Of a stretch of DNA of 64,000 bases, positions 32,889 to 45,453 are shown piece by piece (the stretch's first letter is position 1; every line of letters starts with the position of its first letter). A model generated the notes under the pieces. The model was given only the letters and a program-made list of their open reading frames with translations. It was not told where the DNA came from and searched no databases. The position numbers were made by a program, and so were the translations under genes. The stretch spans positions 10,559,521-10,623,520 of the forward strand of contig CP154954.1 in the NCBI GenBank assembly GCA_039621445.1. The letters run 5' to 3'. This stretch comes from Euglena gracilis (taxonomy: Eukaryota > Euglenida > Euglenophyceae > Euglenales).

Positions 32889-34590
32889 GTGCATGCACCC
32901 CCCCCGTCCATTACATCTTGTAAAAGGTCAAAATCCAGGGGTACCAAGGGTTGTGAAACGTCCCACAACCCCCAACCAACCCCCAGAGAATCATTTGATT
33001 GGAGAGATAAATTCCATGTAGGAAAAGTGGGGGGACACTCACCTGCACCAGAGACTTCAAAAAAGTCTAAAACCGTGGTTCAAAAATGCCCCCCCAGCAA
33101 ACTGCCAACTTTTAAAAGATGGAATTAAACCCCCTTGGGTCAAACCACCAAATTATCCACGCATCCAAAAACCAGAGCCAACCTAGACCTGAAACAGGAA
33201 GAAAAAAATACTGCTGGATTACAAAAAAAACTGGGAGATGGTTCAGGATTCCGGAACCCAACATCTAATTCCCTGGTTCCTGATCTCAAAACCAGAGGGG
33301 GGCAAACAAAATGGAGGTTCATCAGCGACTGCAGGGAAATAAACCAAAAATTTCCCCTGAAAGCCTTCAAATTAGATCACATTCAAAACATTTTCCCAGT
33401 TTTGGAGAAAGGCCACTGGGCGGCCAAAATCGACCTGAAAGACGCATATTTTCAAAATCCAGTGAACCCAACCCTAAAACCTTTTCTCATGCATCAGGTG
33501 GGGGTGGCAAACCTGGGAATTCCAGGCAGGCTGTTTTGGCCTAAATGTGATGTCACAAATGTTTATTTAAGTGATGAAGACATTCGAAAAAGGGTGGAGG
33601 ATAAAAGGAATCCAGGTTTTCATTTACACGTAAGGACATATTTATGGGTTGCCCAACTCAAAATACATTACAAAAACACTTGAACAGGGTTGTCAGAGAC
33701 CTAATCGACTCGGGGTTCAAAATAAATGTCAAAAAGTCAACCTTGGAGCCCACACAGGTCGTAAACCAATTGGGCTTCCAGTTAAATTTCCAAGATGGAA
33801 AATGACAAATTCCCCCCCAAAAAAGTGAAAACAATAAAAAAAGAGCTTGGGGAAATAGTGCAACAAGATTTCATGTCGAAAAGGCAGTTAGCTGCCATTT
33901 TGGGCCAAATCAGGTGCAACCTCATGGGCGTACCCATTTTAAGGGCTTTCACGGATTCCCTAACAAATTTCTTGGTCAAAAAAGTCTGCAGCCCCATGGA
34001 ACTCAAAGCATTCCATTTCACAGGGAATAAAAGCCCAATTGAGGGAAATAAAAATGCTGGCCACCTTGGGTGTCAGACCTTTCTCCCAAAGCGCAACAAG
34101 GGAGTTGCACTCAGACAGCAGCACCCATGCCTGGGGGGGGGGGGTCATTCATGCTTGAGAAATTGTCCAAGAGTTTTGGAGAGAAAACTCCATTTTACAT
34201 ATTAATGTCAAAGAATTACGTGCAGCCATCAGCACAGTGAAAAGTCTAAGCAGGCCAGGGGAAATGGTGTCCCTTTCTGTGGACAATCAGGTAATTTATT
34301 ATTACCTGACAAAAGATGTTTCAACAGCCATCTAAGGCCATTTTTCAAATGGTGCATGGGAAAAAAATTAAATCTACAAGTGAAATGGGTTCCTTCTCAG
34401 GAATGCTTAGCAGACCACATAAGCACGTGGGAGTCAGACACGGGGGATTACTCACTGGACCCCCATCTCTTTCAATGGCTAAGGCAGCATTTCCAAGATT
34501 TCATAAATTTGGAAACATATTTATTTCCCTCCCCAGGCAACAAAAAAACTTCCCAATTTTGTGACCAGATAGCACCACTGGGAGGCTAGA
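32889..34590 (+). pseudogene. RT-RNase H of DIRS A, unit 2 (broken)
   Basis: The 33135-33683 frame keeps WRFISDCREIN and AAKIDLKDAYFQN, which are split in unit 1. The active-site region near 33620 lacks a readable YxDD, as in unit 1. The RNase H part follows at 33795-34590 in other frames, with a long G run at 34132-34143 next to the first catalytic motif. Inactive. Confidence 0.8.
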
Positions 34591-34597
34591 GCAGTGT

Positions 34598-35901
34598 ATG
34601 TCCTCAAATGTTCCCTGGACAACATGGGAGGACTTTACGATTGAGAATACCACGATTGAGAATGTTTCCCCAGACCAAAGTTTTGATGGTAACCCCCTTT
34701 TGGGATTCAGCCACATGGTGACCCCAATTAAGAAAGATGAAAGTTCCAGGAACCCCCTACCTGAAACTCACGCCCTACATGGGCATGTTCAACAGTTGCA
34801 TGGGGGAGAGAATTTCACCCCGCAGGTAGCCCCTCCTTTGGATGATTTGCTCAGGAAAACATTGGAGGGGAAACAAATACAGAATAAATCCATTGACGAT
34901 TTCCGGAGGAGAAACCCCAGTTTAAACCGTTATCAGAGTTCCTTTTCATTATTATGGGTTATTTGGACAAAATGGGGATACCCTCCCCTGAAGCCACAAC
35001 TGACCAAGTTGCTGACGCCTTAGTACAGTTATTTCAGTTTTCCAAGGCCCAGGCACGTAATGCCTACAGTGCTATGCTTTTAATTCTGGGTTTTGTGGGT
35101 TGAGCTTCCACACCAAGTTGGCCCCTTACAAGAGGCTTTGCAATCAAAACCTGGAAAAATATGGAGTTTTTGGGATCCCTTCCCAATCCTCCTGGGGCTG
35201 GCCCAAGCCCGCTCTCCCTCTGATATATGCACGTTGCGCATACAGCTTATTTTTTTCTCCGGAATTCTCTGTTTATATCCATCTTCTGATTTGGAGAGAA
35301 TCAAACAAACAACCAGTGTGTTGGCGCCCTACATTAGCGCCCTACATTAAAATTAAGCGTAAATGCAAGAAATTGCATAAATGGGAGAGAGGTGTTTCAC
35401 TTCCAAAGTGCCCACAGATAAGTCCCTTTCATTTAATGATGGCTTACATGGCTGCAACCCGATTTAACGTTAAGCCTGGGGGTCTCCTACTGATTTCACT
35501 AAAACCCCCCTTCAAAGCCGTAAGTGCTGACACGATTGGTTCAATAACCAAGACCTTTTTATCCCAACATGGGGTACCCTCCCAGGTGTGTGCGGGCACA
35601 CTCCACCAGAGGGGCTGGAGTTGGTTTGCTCAAAAAATTGGGATTTTCTGCCCAAGAAGTTTGTGAAATTGGCCAGTGGAGGGGGATGGAAGCTTTTACA
35701 GCCCACTGTCAACGACTTGGTGCCCAAGGTGCCCTGGAAACAGCCCTGGACCCCCTAATTTCAGTGCAGAATCAGGCCTCACAAGGGCAAAGTGCGGAGC
35801 CCGAGGTGTCTGGTACTCCCTCGAGGCAAACCCACAAAGGAGGAAGGGACACCGAGGGCGAAGCACAAAGACCTTATGAGCCCGACCCCCCCCACCCGTA
35901 A
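34598..35901 (+). pseudogene. Tyrosine recombinase of DIRS A, unit 2 (broken)
   Basis: Core-binding part at 34598-35080 (SFSLLWVIWTKWGYP), catalytic part at 35100-35901 with SADTIGSITKTFLSQ and an HSTRGAG-type motif near 35600. The expected nucleophile is again Cys (CAC TGT at 35704-35709), shared with unit 1. The reading continues into the internal complementary region. Confidence 0.75.
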
Positions 35902-36612
35902 AAGAAAATTTGTGTTCAAAAGCCCTCGGTCAGAAAATGGGGGCCAGGGGGGAGAGAAGGGGGGGACCCCCCCAAGGGACAAGAAGTCACGTGGCCAAGT
36001 CGGAGCTGCATCGTCAGCCAACTCCGGCGAGGCGGCACTGAGCAGGGACTCCTGACCCAGCGCAGCGAACAATCACACAACACCGCCGGCGAGCAAGGCA
36101 TGGCCTCACAAGGTCTTTGTGCTTCGCCCTCGGTGTCCCTTCCTCCCTTGTCGGTATGCATCGAGGGAATGCGAAACCCAAACCACAACCCACTCGAGGT
36201 CCAAAGTGCCAAATGCTGTCGATGCCAAAATTCCCAAATTAACAAATTGTTTTGGGTTTAATCAGCAGCCCCATCCGGCACCGGGAAGACACGATACTCC
36301 ATCATTTGCTGAAACTGCTGGCTGTCATTTTTGACCCATTACCAGAAAACATCCACTTTAAAAGACCAAGGGTGTAGACTATTCGGGATCCGCACTGCGA
36401 GATGGTGAGGTCCTGCTTTCCTTGCCGGCTGTTCTGTTCTGGTGTGTTTGTGTGTGCGCGGGGGGTGCTTCCTACTGCTTTTTGTTGCCGGAGTTGGCTG
36501 ATTCCTAATTCTGCCCTTAGACCTCAAGGAGAAAGACTTTCAACTATACGAGTGCTGTCAATACAAAAGACAGAATACTTTCAAAAATCAAGCACGTGTT
36601 CAACGGACTTCA

Positions 36613-37860
36613 ATGAAAGATGTGGTAGGAAAAATATCAGGCTGTCAAGAGGAAGTGGGAGCACGAGGAAGTTCAAGACAGACAGCTGAAGCTGGAAAAC
36701 GCCGAGGAGCTGCAAGCGCTGGAGAACATGATGGAGCAGGACCAAAATGTCCGTCTGTGGCCGTCGCAACCCTTCCACCCCCCCAGTTCATCAGAAAATT
36801 CCCGTGTTCAACAAAACTTTTGTGACGGCCATGGACCCGGGACAATTGTGGCCAGAGCAAAGCGACGGAGAAACCATCACGGGCAAGGCTCATCCGGTCA
36901 TGGGGACCCATCACAGTCATCCCTCAAGGAAACATTGCCAGGAGATGGAAGGTCTGTCAGACTTCCCATCGCTTTTCTCATCCCCACCCCTATGGCAGGG
37001 GAAATATGACAAATTCAAAGAGTTCAAGTCAGGAATGTGGAGACCCTCCTCAAAATGGCCATGGAGATCTATCTTCAGGGCCCTGGGCCCAACTCCAAGG
37101 CTATGGCAGCCATCTTCAAAAGGGCATGGTGCCCATTTTCAAGGACACAGAATCCAGATTCCCAGCAGGGGACCCCAGAGGGGAACGGTATGTCAAACTG
37201 TCCCCCCAGCACCCTCAAAATCAATCCCCCCAGGTGAAACAAGCCAAAGCCAAGACAGGTGGCATCAAATCACTCAGGGAAATTCAGCCAGGGTGGCTCA
37301 TCTGTGGAACCAAGAGGGACAAAGAAGACACAAGAAAAGTCCTGGAGAGAAGGTCAATGGAGGCAAAGAAGGCCAGATGGCCCTGAAGGCCAATGGAGGC
37401 CACTACAATCAAGATCACCATATCAGCCCTTGGGGGGGAGGCCCAAGATTGGCTACAACAGGGCCCCCCCAGAAGGTAATCAGCCCTCACCCCCCAGCCA
37501 TATACCTCCCTATGTACCTCCCCATATATGTACCCCACTGCAGACACAGACCATCCCCCATCTTTCAAAAACAGGGGGAAAGCCTGTCTTTGAGCAGCCC
37601 TATGGCAGGGCCAGAGGTGACCCCAGTGTTGGGGCAACCAGGGGAAAGCACCCCAGTGATGGGGCCTGTGGAATCCCCAGACACATTACACCCAGGGGTG
37701 CGTGCCCCCTTACAGGGCCCTGCAGGCCAGCATTCCCCACTGGATCAAGGCAGGAGCCAGCAGAGAGGTATTAAACCTGATAAGGGAAGGGGTTATGTAG
37801 GATCTTCCCCTCCCCCCTCAGACGTCCTTATACGTTCCTTTCAAAAGCACCCAAGAAATA
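36613..37860 (+). pseudogene. Gag-like region of DIRS B, unit 2
   Basis: Same helical segments as in unit 1, now split between frames (METLLKMAMEIYLQGP near 37040; FKDTESRFPAGDP near 37140). A 387-codon frame (36747-37910) is open throughout but does not carry the gag-like helices, so I do not take it as the protein. Confidence 0.45.
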
Positions 37861-39513
37861 ATGACTGGCCACAAAATTCTGAGAGATTACGAATGTGCAG
37901 GGCTAACTAGGCAAATCCCCCCAGAGGAGGCAAAACACTTTGTCCTTCATTTCATCATTTCCAAAAAAGAAGGGGAAAAGACAAAGGAAAGACTAATTTC
38001 GGATTGTCGACAGGTAAATCTCCATTTCACCCCCAGAAGTTCAGACTGGAACACAATGGAATCATCTTCCCATATTTAAGGAAACGTTGGTTCTGTGGAA
38101 AAATCGATCTGAGAGATGCTTATTTTCACCTAAAGCTGCACAGAAGCCTGGAAAAACATGTTTGCATGCAAGTGGGGGAGGAATTTGGCAGTTTCAGGAT
38201 GCATACTTTGGCATCAACAGCCTGCCACAAAAATTCATGACTCTCATGAGATTCTGGGAAAGAAGATGGAGAAGGAGGGAAAAGTGGTTTTCATCTACCT
38301 GGACGACATTTTGCTGTTAGCCCCCAGCAAAAAGAAAAAGGCAGCAGCCCAGCATTTGGCAGAAATAAAACAGGCCCTGTTACTGGCAGGTTTCAGATTA
38401 AACCTCCCCAAATTCTGTCTGGAACCAACACAGGAAATAAAGCATTTGGGCCAGTGGATCAACTTGAAAAAAGTCCAACTGGAAATTCCTCAGGAAAAAT
38501 TAAAATCCTTAAGAAAGGAGCTAGGTAAGGTGCTCACAGCACAAAAAATGAGCTGCAGAAAACTCAGCTCTATTGTGGGGCAAGTCAGAAGCTATTTAGT
38601 CTCCATGCCATTTCTCAGAATTCTGACAGATCAACTTTGCAAAATGGTGGATTTACACACCAAGTGGGGTTGGGACCACACCTTGACCATTCCCCAGGGG
38701 GTCAAAGATCAAATTCTGGAGTTAAAAACATTTTTACAGCCAGGGGTCGGCAGGTCATTTCAATCCCAAGCTTCTCAGGAACTCTTTTCAGACAGCAGCA
38801 CCTGGCAATGGGGGGGGGGGGGGCTGGACAAAGATTCAGGCCAAAAGGTGCAGGATTTTTGGAGGGACCTGCATGTCCTTCGTATCAACCAAAAAGAGTT
38901 GCAGGCTGCAGTGGAAACTGTAAAAGCACTAGCCAAACCACAGCAAACAATTGTGCTTCATGTCGACAGTCAGGTGGCTGTGAGTTATTTAACAAAGTGG
39001 GGCAAAAAGCCCTACCTAAATTCTGTCTTAAAACCCCTGCTGTATCATTTCCAAGAGAAGCAAATCAATTTGCAGGTGGTTTGGGTTCCCAAAAAGGAGC
39101 AACTGGCAGACTCCCTGACCAGGGAGCAAAAGGACCCATGGGATTATACCCTAAACCTTAACATCTTTCACAAAATTCTTCAATTTTTCAGAAAGGACAT
39201 AACCCCAGAGGTGGACACATGTACATGGATGTTTTGCACACCCATCAACAAAAAAATCCCCAAGTTTGTTTGTCGATACTTCCACCCAGGGGCTTTGCTG
39301 GTGGACGCCTTAAGGGCAGACTTGAGGGACCTCCCCCCAGTTTATGCAAACCCCCCCTGGAGCATCATTCCCCAGTGGATTCAGCGATTAATGGTAAACC
39401 CAGACCTGCATTGTCTGTTGATCGTACCCCACTGGGCTTCGACATCCTGGTGGCGCCAATTAATGTCAATCAGGCAGCCAGGCAGCAAAGTTTTACTGGT
39501 ACCCCCCCAGTAG
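37861..39513 (+). pseudogene. RT-RNase H of DIRS B, unit 2 (longest coding run)
   Basis: Polymerase and RNase H of the element. 37861-38079 holds ERLISDCRQVN. The next frame (38004-38240) holds CGKIDLRDAYFHLKL. A single 451-codon frame (38158-39513) then runs from the palm through the catalytic VFIYLDDILLLA near 38290, the thumb (LGQWINLKK), RNase H motifs LFSDSSTWQW, KELQAAVE and LHVDSQVAVSYL, and the connection segment (ADLRDLPPVYANPPWSIIPQ). YxDD and the RNase H acidic residues are present. The breaks are two frame changes before 38240 and the end of the frame at 39513. Confidence 0.88.
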
Positions 39514-40466
39514 GGTCTGTTCACCAACTGCTGGGGGGAGGACATGCCCCCCAAGGTGTAATTTGGCCTGCTTGATTGTGTCAGGCAAATATTACAATCC
39601 CAGAAAGTTTCGATGTCCATTATCGACACTTACAGAAAAAATCTGGGAAATGTCAAAAGATATGACTCAGCCTTCAGGACATTGGTGGGCCAATTGTTGC
39701 ACAAAGTGGTGCCCCTGCAGGACTGCACAGTCCACAGGATGGCTCAGGCCATCCTTGATCTTGCTGTTCACAGCCTCAACACTGCACGAAATGCATATGC
39801 AGCAGCTTTATTACTCCCAGGGTTTGGTTCATTGAGGTTTTCCCCTCTTTTGGATCCTTTGAAAAGGAAATAGATTTCCAATGTCTGCAAGTATGCCCAT
39901 TTTTGGGACCCCGCTTATTTCCCAGAAAACATCATCAGGAAATCAAATCCCCTCTCAGACCTATCTTTGAAAGAGCTCAGAAACAGACTCATCATCTGTT
40001 GGAGGCTTTTGGCCCTCCACAGGGGGGTTGATCTAGCCGGAACACAGCGAAAAATCAGTTTCGTGGGAGAAAAAAATTTCATTTTATTGCAAAGGAAGGG
40101 GTGGCAATTCCCAAGATGGGAGGAAATTTTGAATTTGCCACACACACCCCTCATAAGCCCCTGGCATTTATTGAAAGAGTATGTGGAAAGTACAGCCCAC
40201 AAGGTTGGGCACAAAAATAATTTGTTATGGTCTTTGGATGGTAAAAGACCTTTGACTTCAGAAAGAGTGAATTTTTTATTTTTATATTTTATTCCCTTAC
40301 CAAAGCAATTCTGCAAGAGGGGGAGGTGGACACCACCCACTGGAAACCCCACAGCACCAGAGGGGCTGGGGTTTCATGGTGGAAAAATGCGGGGTAGCAA
40401 GTGGAAGAAGTCCAGCAGCTGGGTCAGTGGAAAATTTTTGGGCCCTTCCAAGCTCATTATTTTTGA
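39514..40466 (+). pseudogene. Tyrosine recombinase of DIRS B, unit 2 (broken)
   Basis: Frames at 39563-39873 and 39967-40623 carry the core-binding domain, LALHRGVDLAG (catalytic Arg), HSTRGAG near 40360 and HY at 40455-40460 with TGA at 40464-40466. Compared with unit 1, there is an insertion of about 20 bp of T/A-rich sequence near 40272-40292, and a TAG near 40395 before the final tyrosine. Confidence 0.78.
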
Positions 40467-43400
40467 GGCTGGGAGTTGTATCAAAGATTCAAAATATTAT
40501 GGCCCAAAGGGGGGCGTACAGTACCTCACCATCTCGCAGTGCGGAGCCCGAATGGTCTCGGACTCCCACGACACAGGAAGGGGGAGGAAGGCACCAAGAG
40601 GGCGAAGCACAAGAAGATGGTGAGCCCAACCCCCCCACCAAAAAAATCAGCAGAAAACGGAAAACATCCCAACCAGAAAGCGGGCCCCCAACCAAGCAGC
40701 CCCGACCACCCACCCAGAAACACACCGGAAAGAGACAGCCTCCCCCGTCGAGGGGGGGGGGGCACCAAGCAACCAGGTGACAGGGGGGGGGGGGGGCGGG
40801 ACCACAACGGTTCAGCTTCGCCATGGTGTCGGAGGAGGCCTCATCATCGCCAACTCCGGCAACAAAGGCGCAGTAAGAAGCACCCCCCGCGCACACACAA
40901 ACACACCAGAACAGAACAGCCGGCAAGGAAAGCAGGGCCTCACCATCTTCTTGTGCTTCGCCCTCTTGGTCCCTTCCTCCCCCTTCCTGTGTCGTGGGAA
41001 TCCGATTTCGACGTGTGACGGGCCGCGTTCCGGGTCCAAACGTTGTTTCAGTGCCGGACTGAGTCGTGCCGATGCAGGAGTTTTTGAGGACGGGGAGGGG
41101 GGCCCCCCATCCACCCCTACCTGTTTCAAAAATTGCGGTGCATTCGGAGCCGAAAAGTAAAGCTCACCTCCCTCCGGGGAGATGGCCCATCCCCCCCCCC
41201 CGGGGGGTCCATGGCTAAAAAAAATCCATGGGCGGGTGGCCCTTCTGTCCGTAAGTTTCTTCTGAAAATTTTGGAGCTCGGATCATGGACGATTTTCCAG
41301 CGAGAAATACCAGCTTTTAGAAATATTGGGCTGCTGTCAAAATTTTATGTTTTCCTTTGGATAAACGCGTCCTAAGCCCACTACTGGCCAGGTGGCTGAC
41401 GCTTTGATAAAATTAATTCCGCATTCCGAAGCGAAGGCCCGCAACGCATGACCAGAATGTTTGTTCGTTGGCTTGGTGGCCGTCGTTTCCCATTTCACTA
41501 CCCATAAAAGAGGCTTTGGATCCAAATTTTGGAGAAATCTGGGGCATTTTGGAATTCACTCCCGATTTTCGGGGCAAGGCGCCTATTCCCACTTGCACCA
41601 GGCTCCTTTTCACCAACCCCCCCCTCCCCACGGGAGGGATGACTTGTGCTACGGGGTGCTCCCCATAGCAGGCAACCCCCCGGGTTTCATGCGGTAAGCG
41701 AAAGGGAATGTCTGCTTTAAATATGTTTTCTTGCCAACTTCCTCATTCATGGAGAGGGAAATTGATTAATTTGGTTTTAAAAAGGATATGGGACTCCCCA
41801 TCTGCTTCTCCAATCACTACCCATCTCGATTTTTCAACTCAGAATGTTGTGCAAAGCAGGGTTGAATGCTTTTCAAGGCAAGAAGGCAAGCCACATGCAC
41901 AAAAAGGAAAGGACGCTGGCCATAGCTGAGACCGATGTGAAGGGGGGAAGTGGACAGGAGCAGGGGGAAATGTTACAAGAAACCAGGCCGAGGATGACAA
42001 GGAGTGGAGGCCAGACAGGCAGACAGGAGGGGTGGGGGGAAGACGGGGCATAAGCCAGACTGAGCACCCAACATTACATCCAACCTTAATCCTATCTCTA
42101 ACCTGACCAGGCAGTTTTTGGCACCCCTGGCGCCCCCATGGAGTGCCCGCCATGACAGACACATCACGCCCCTCGGCTCGTCCTGAGTCCAGCTTGGGGC
42201 GACTCAAGTAATGACCCCAAAAAATGGCCATTCTCATGCTCTTGGCACCTTGACAAGGGGGGGTGTTCCATAAATACAACATACACCAAACCACGCTTCC
42301 CTGGAGGATGAATGCCCACTAGCATGCCCACAGCATCTGGCCTCACACAAGGGTACCGCATTCCTGTTTCTCGCAAGAATTCCAGGCTAATTCCAAGAAT
42401 AAAGAATTATAATCAATACAAACCTGACAATTAACAAAATCTCAAATCCTGTTCGGAACCAGGCAGGTTTTGAAGGAAAGCAAGATTCCCAAGAAACTCA
42501 ATGAAAAGAAATTCAACCAGACAGCAGAAAAGTTTTGTAAGAAAGGGTGTGTGCATAGACAAGGGGGAATGCCCAACTGGAAAAAAATACGGCTTTCCAC
42601 GTCAAGGGAGAATTTCTCTAGGTCTTTCCTTAGACTTGCAGGTATTTAAATAGAAAAAATGAGCAATATCTCACCGAACAAGCCTCGAAAGTCTTCAAAA
42701 TAGCGAAATTTTCGAGAAAAGGCAAAAGGAAAATGTTTCACAGAAGCTGACCCCTAAAAAAATGACCCCGAAATTCCATAACCTTGACCACCACCATTTG
42801 GGTGGTTGGGGGTCCGTGGACACCCTCCGTATTCCATATACCGAATCTGCCTGCCTCAAACTGGAATATCCAGATGAGAAAACCCATATGATCCACTCCC
42901 TTGCCCTCACCCGGGTTTATGCCCAGTCCAGGGGGACAGAAATCACGCTGGGAGGGCATCAAGCGAACGTACGGTGATGTGGCGGTTGGGGGGGGGGGGA
43001 GCGATGGGCTCACATGGATGGGCAGGCTTCCAAGGGAAGGAGCTGGTCCCATACTGTGCCAGGTCAGACCCAGCCCTCGCCTGTGCGCACAATAATCATT
43101 GTTGGTTGCTGACATTTCTGAAGTCCACAACCGCCCCCCTGAGGGCTTTTGCAAAAGTGGAGAACTGGGTGGTGGCATTGTTTGGCGGCCTTCCAGAGGA
43201 GGGGGGGGGAGAGATTGGGGAAACGCCCACTTCTCAACTCCGTTTAAAAAATACGGACCATGGATGGACCGTGTCGACACATAGCAGCCAGGCCCCTGTC
43301 GCTCATTTCGGGGAAGTTCCTCAGACAGGACCTGAAAACCCTAAGGCACGACAATTCCCTCGGTATGCTTAAGGTCCCCAAGGGTCTGCCAGGCATTTTG

Positions 43401-44448
43401 CTGGACAGGAAAAAAAGCCACTGACGAGACGCAGCCTCCCCCTTGTCCTGGAGTCCCTCCAACAGGATAAAAATCTATGAATGAGATTCTTTGGCAGATT
43501 CTTTTCCCGGAAAATCCCCCCCCAAAATGTCAAAAAAAATGGGCATCTTTGGCAGGTCAAAAAGTTTTCTGGCACTTTGCATCGGTGAGCGGGAAAATTG
43601 GCTGGTCCTTCTAGCATACCCCCTGGGGGGTCCACTACGATTCCCACAAGCCAAATTTGAATTAGCTGCAGTCGACTGGGGGGGTGGGGGGGAGGCTGGT
43701 TGGGTCACAGTGGCGGAGGTAGCACTGGTTCAGCCCACTGGGGAAGTGGTGGGAGGATCGTGGACAGGACTCACAGGTTACGCGGTACAGGGGCGGCAGG
43801 GGTGGGTGAGAGCGGCTGCGCATTACCAAGGGATTTCTCAAGAAGGGAAATAATCCAGCTGGCTGGGTAAAAAAGTGCCGGCTGGACTCCCGCCACGGTC
43901 CAGAGGTGGTTTGGCGTTAGTTTGGACGCAAAACGTTGTGGGAAAAGCCCGAATCCAGTTAGGTTGTGGATCATCAAACAAAAAAATGTGATATGGCTAA
44001 TGTACCCCTGTGTCCATATCCCGGAAATTACTAACCACCCCCTGGTGGGGTAGGGATCCCCTCTGGCTGAAAAAAATCCCTTGCACATTACAAATGGACA
44101 CAACCATAAAACTCGGCGGGCCAAGGAACCCACAGACAGGGTTGCTGGGTGAGCAGTGCAAAGCTAAAACAGCACATGGAACACCCCCAATCGAGCCGCG
44201 CTCAAAACACAAAAACACACAACTGGATCAGGGAAAAACACACACACGCACGCACGCACGCACGCACACATTCAAATACACATACACACAACACACGCAT
44301 ACGTGAATACACACATGGACACATGCAGACACACACTCACGGCGCACATAAATACACACACTGGCACCCATCCACCCAAACACACTCACAATTTCGGATG
44401 CACACAAGAGCACATACACAACACAAGAAAAACAAATTCAGTGTGCAG

Positions 44449-44568
44449 AATCACGACGTGCACCAGCACGCCCTGGAGGAGGACCGCCGGCAGAAGAGCC
44501 AGCCGAGCAGGGGGGGGGGGGGCGCAGCGGCCACCGCCCTGCTCATGAAGGGGCCAGCGGCCATCTAG
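44449..44568 (+). CDS. Candidate terminal exon, unit 2
   Basis: Counterpart of 16741-16857. Two extra glycine codons in the G run; frame and stop are kept. Confidence 0.35.
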   Translation, partial: NHDVHQHALEEDRRQKSQPSRGGGGAAATALLMKGPAAI

Positions 44569-44648
44569 AGGGTGGGAGGGTAGAGAAAGGGGCGGGAGGG
44601 AGCAGTGGCGGGGTTGACTGGGGGACAAAAAAAATGCAAAAAAGTCAT

Positions 44649-44930
<282 letters not shown>

Positions 44931-44959
44931 ATAGGTCAACAAAACAAAACAGTCTCAAC

Positions 44960-45117
44960 TTGGCAGGTTAACCAGCGTTGGGGCGAACCAATTGTCCCCC
45001 CACCCGTTGAAGGCGTTGAACAACTCACACTCCATGATTGCGGGGCGGCGCCACCGCAGAACCCACTGCCGCACCGGCCGGCCCCGGCTGGCCGTACTGT
45101 CGGCGAAACGCGTATCG
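44960..45117 (-). CDS. Candidate exon l, unit 2
   Basis: Counterpart of 17368-17525, same length. Differences include G/S, Q/R, V/A and A/V. Confidence 0.42.
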
Positions 45118-45397
45118 CTCACCGACCACGGGGCAGGATGGCACACCGGGCATCGAGGTGGGGGCAGGAGGGGCAGGATAGGACAAGGTTAGAACCAGGA
45201 GCCCGCCCGCACCGCCGGCCGCGACGCCGGGCCCCACGGGCCGCCGGCGGCGGGGCCCCATTTCGCGGGTGGCGGCTCGTACCACAGCGGATCGCCCTCC
45301 GGGTACTGTGGCGTGTTTGGGATATGCAGATAGATAAGCAGCACCCTCCGAAGCGCCTGAGGTTTTTTTTGCCAGAACGCACGCATCCGTACACACA

Positions 45398-45453
<56 letters not shown>

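Larger units (their letters stand above)
32722..36169 (+). mobile_element. DIRS-like retrotransposon A, unit 2 (internally deleted)
   Basis: Same ends and internal complementary region (35788-35872) as element A in unit 1, but about 1.05 kb covering the gag-like region is missing between the left repeat and the RT region (junction near 32832). Left repeat 32746-32834; right repeat 36012-36111. Confidence 0.9.
36376..41004 (+). mobile_element. DIRS-like retrotransposon B, unit 2
   Basis: Counterpart of 8733-13300. Left outer end near 36376, internal complementary region 40528-40624, right inverted repeat 40845-40938, right outer end 40940-41004. This is the most complete element in the window. 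Confidence 0.9.

Noticed and set aside
36747-37910. 387-codon frame in DIRS B, unit 2, as an intact gag
   Set aside because: The conserved helical gag-like segments lie in other frames; this frame is open mainly by composition.
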